Under the pieces are notes generated by a model. It did not search any database and was not told the DNA's origin. It saw only the letters and a list, made by a program, of their open reading frames with translations. Of a DNA stretch of 5,600 bases, positions 5,553 through 5,600 are shown in pieces. Within the stretch, counting starts at the first letter, position 1; each line of letters begins with the position of its first letter. A program made the position numbers and the translations under genes. The DNA comes from Hyphomicrobiales bacterium (GTDB taxonomy: Bacteria; Pseudomonadota; Alphaproteobacteria; Rhizobiales; Xanthobacteraceae): positions 1-5,600 of the forward strand of contig JACQDO010000001.1 in the NCBI GenBank assembly GCA_016201085.1. Direction: 5' to 3'.

Positions 5553-5600
5553 CTACACCCCCAGATTATCGATCAGCCTGGTCTTGCCAATCTTCGCCGC
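5553..5600 (-). CDS. panC: C-terminal end of pantoate--beta-alanine ligase (5' part outside window)
   Basis: On the minus strand, 5600 down to 5553 reads fifteen codons and a TAG stop: AAKIGKTRLIDNLGV. The block (A)A-x-(I/L)-G-x-T-R-L-(I/L)-D-N close to the C-terminus is characteristic of PanC, the ATP-dependent ligase that joins pantoate and beta-alanine in pantothenate synthesis. Only about 5% of the usual ~280 residues is visible, so the call rests on this single motif and on the frame ending in a stop at a sensible position next to the intergenic hairpins. The gene would converge with DUF1489. No catalytic motif is in view. Confidence 0.7.
   Translation of the reverse strand, partial: AAKIGKTRLIDNLGV

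Noticed and set aside
1..5600. CRISPR array, tRNA/rRNA, insertion sequence, toxin-antitoxin or phage module
   Set aside because: No regularly spaced repeats, cloverleaf, transposase or paired small genes were found. The only repeats are the intergenic palindromes and short leader repeats listed.

Overview
The window looks like a chromosomal segment of an alphaproteobacterium of the order Hyphomicrobiales (Rhizobiales), probably in or near the Bradyrhizobium/Rhodopseudomonas/Pseudolabrys group. The reasons are the GC-rich coding sequence with G/C-rich third positions, a DUF1489 gene, a Brucella Omp25/Omp31-like beta-barrel protein, an orphan TctC-type binding protein, and two kinds of intergenic palindrome that I recall from this group (recalled, not searched).

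Layout. 1-785 (+): 3' part of a TctC/Bug-family periplasmic solute-binding protein. 786-834: a palindromic intergenic repeat. 882-1811 (+): a two-helix membrane protein of unknown function; its only good Shine-Dalgarno sequence fits an in-frame ATC at 858 better than the ATG at 882. 1837-3810 (+): the complete biotin-carrying alpha subunit of an acyl-CoA carboxylase, most like methylcrotonyl-CoA carboxylase (leucine breakdown). 3811-4015: a more AT-rich spacer with inverted and direct repeats and a strong ribosome binding site. 4016-4795 (+): an outer-membrane beta-barrel protein, followed by a GC hairpin and a clear intrinsic terminator. 4999-5436 (+): a DUF1489 protein. 5447-5545: two REP-like hairpins in inverted orientation. 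5553-5600 (-): the last 15 codons of what looks like panC (pantoate--beta-alanine ligase), running off the right edge.

How the genes relate. The unknown membrane protein and the carboxylase subunit are 25 bp apart on the same strand and are probably co-transcribed; tctC could belong to the same run, but the palindrome lies between. The outer-membrane protein appears to be its own transcription unit, with its own leader, ribosome binding site and terminator. The DUF1489 gene and panC converge on the paired hairpins. The carboxyltransferase beta subunit that the alpha subunit needs is not in the window.

Most of the window is ordinary housekeeping and metabolic sequence. I see no CRISPR array, transposase, phage gene, tRNA/rRNA or defence system. 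The items most worth a second look are the possible ATC start, the unknown membrane protein beside the carboxylase, the hairpin pair whose arms appear to covary, and the repeat-rich leader of the outer-membrane protein gene.
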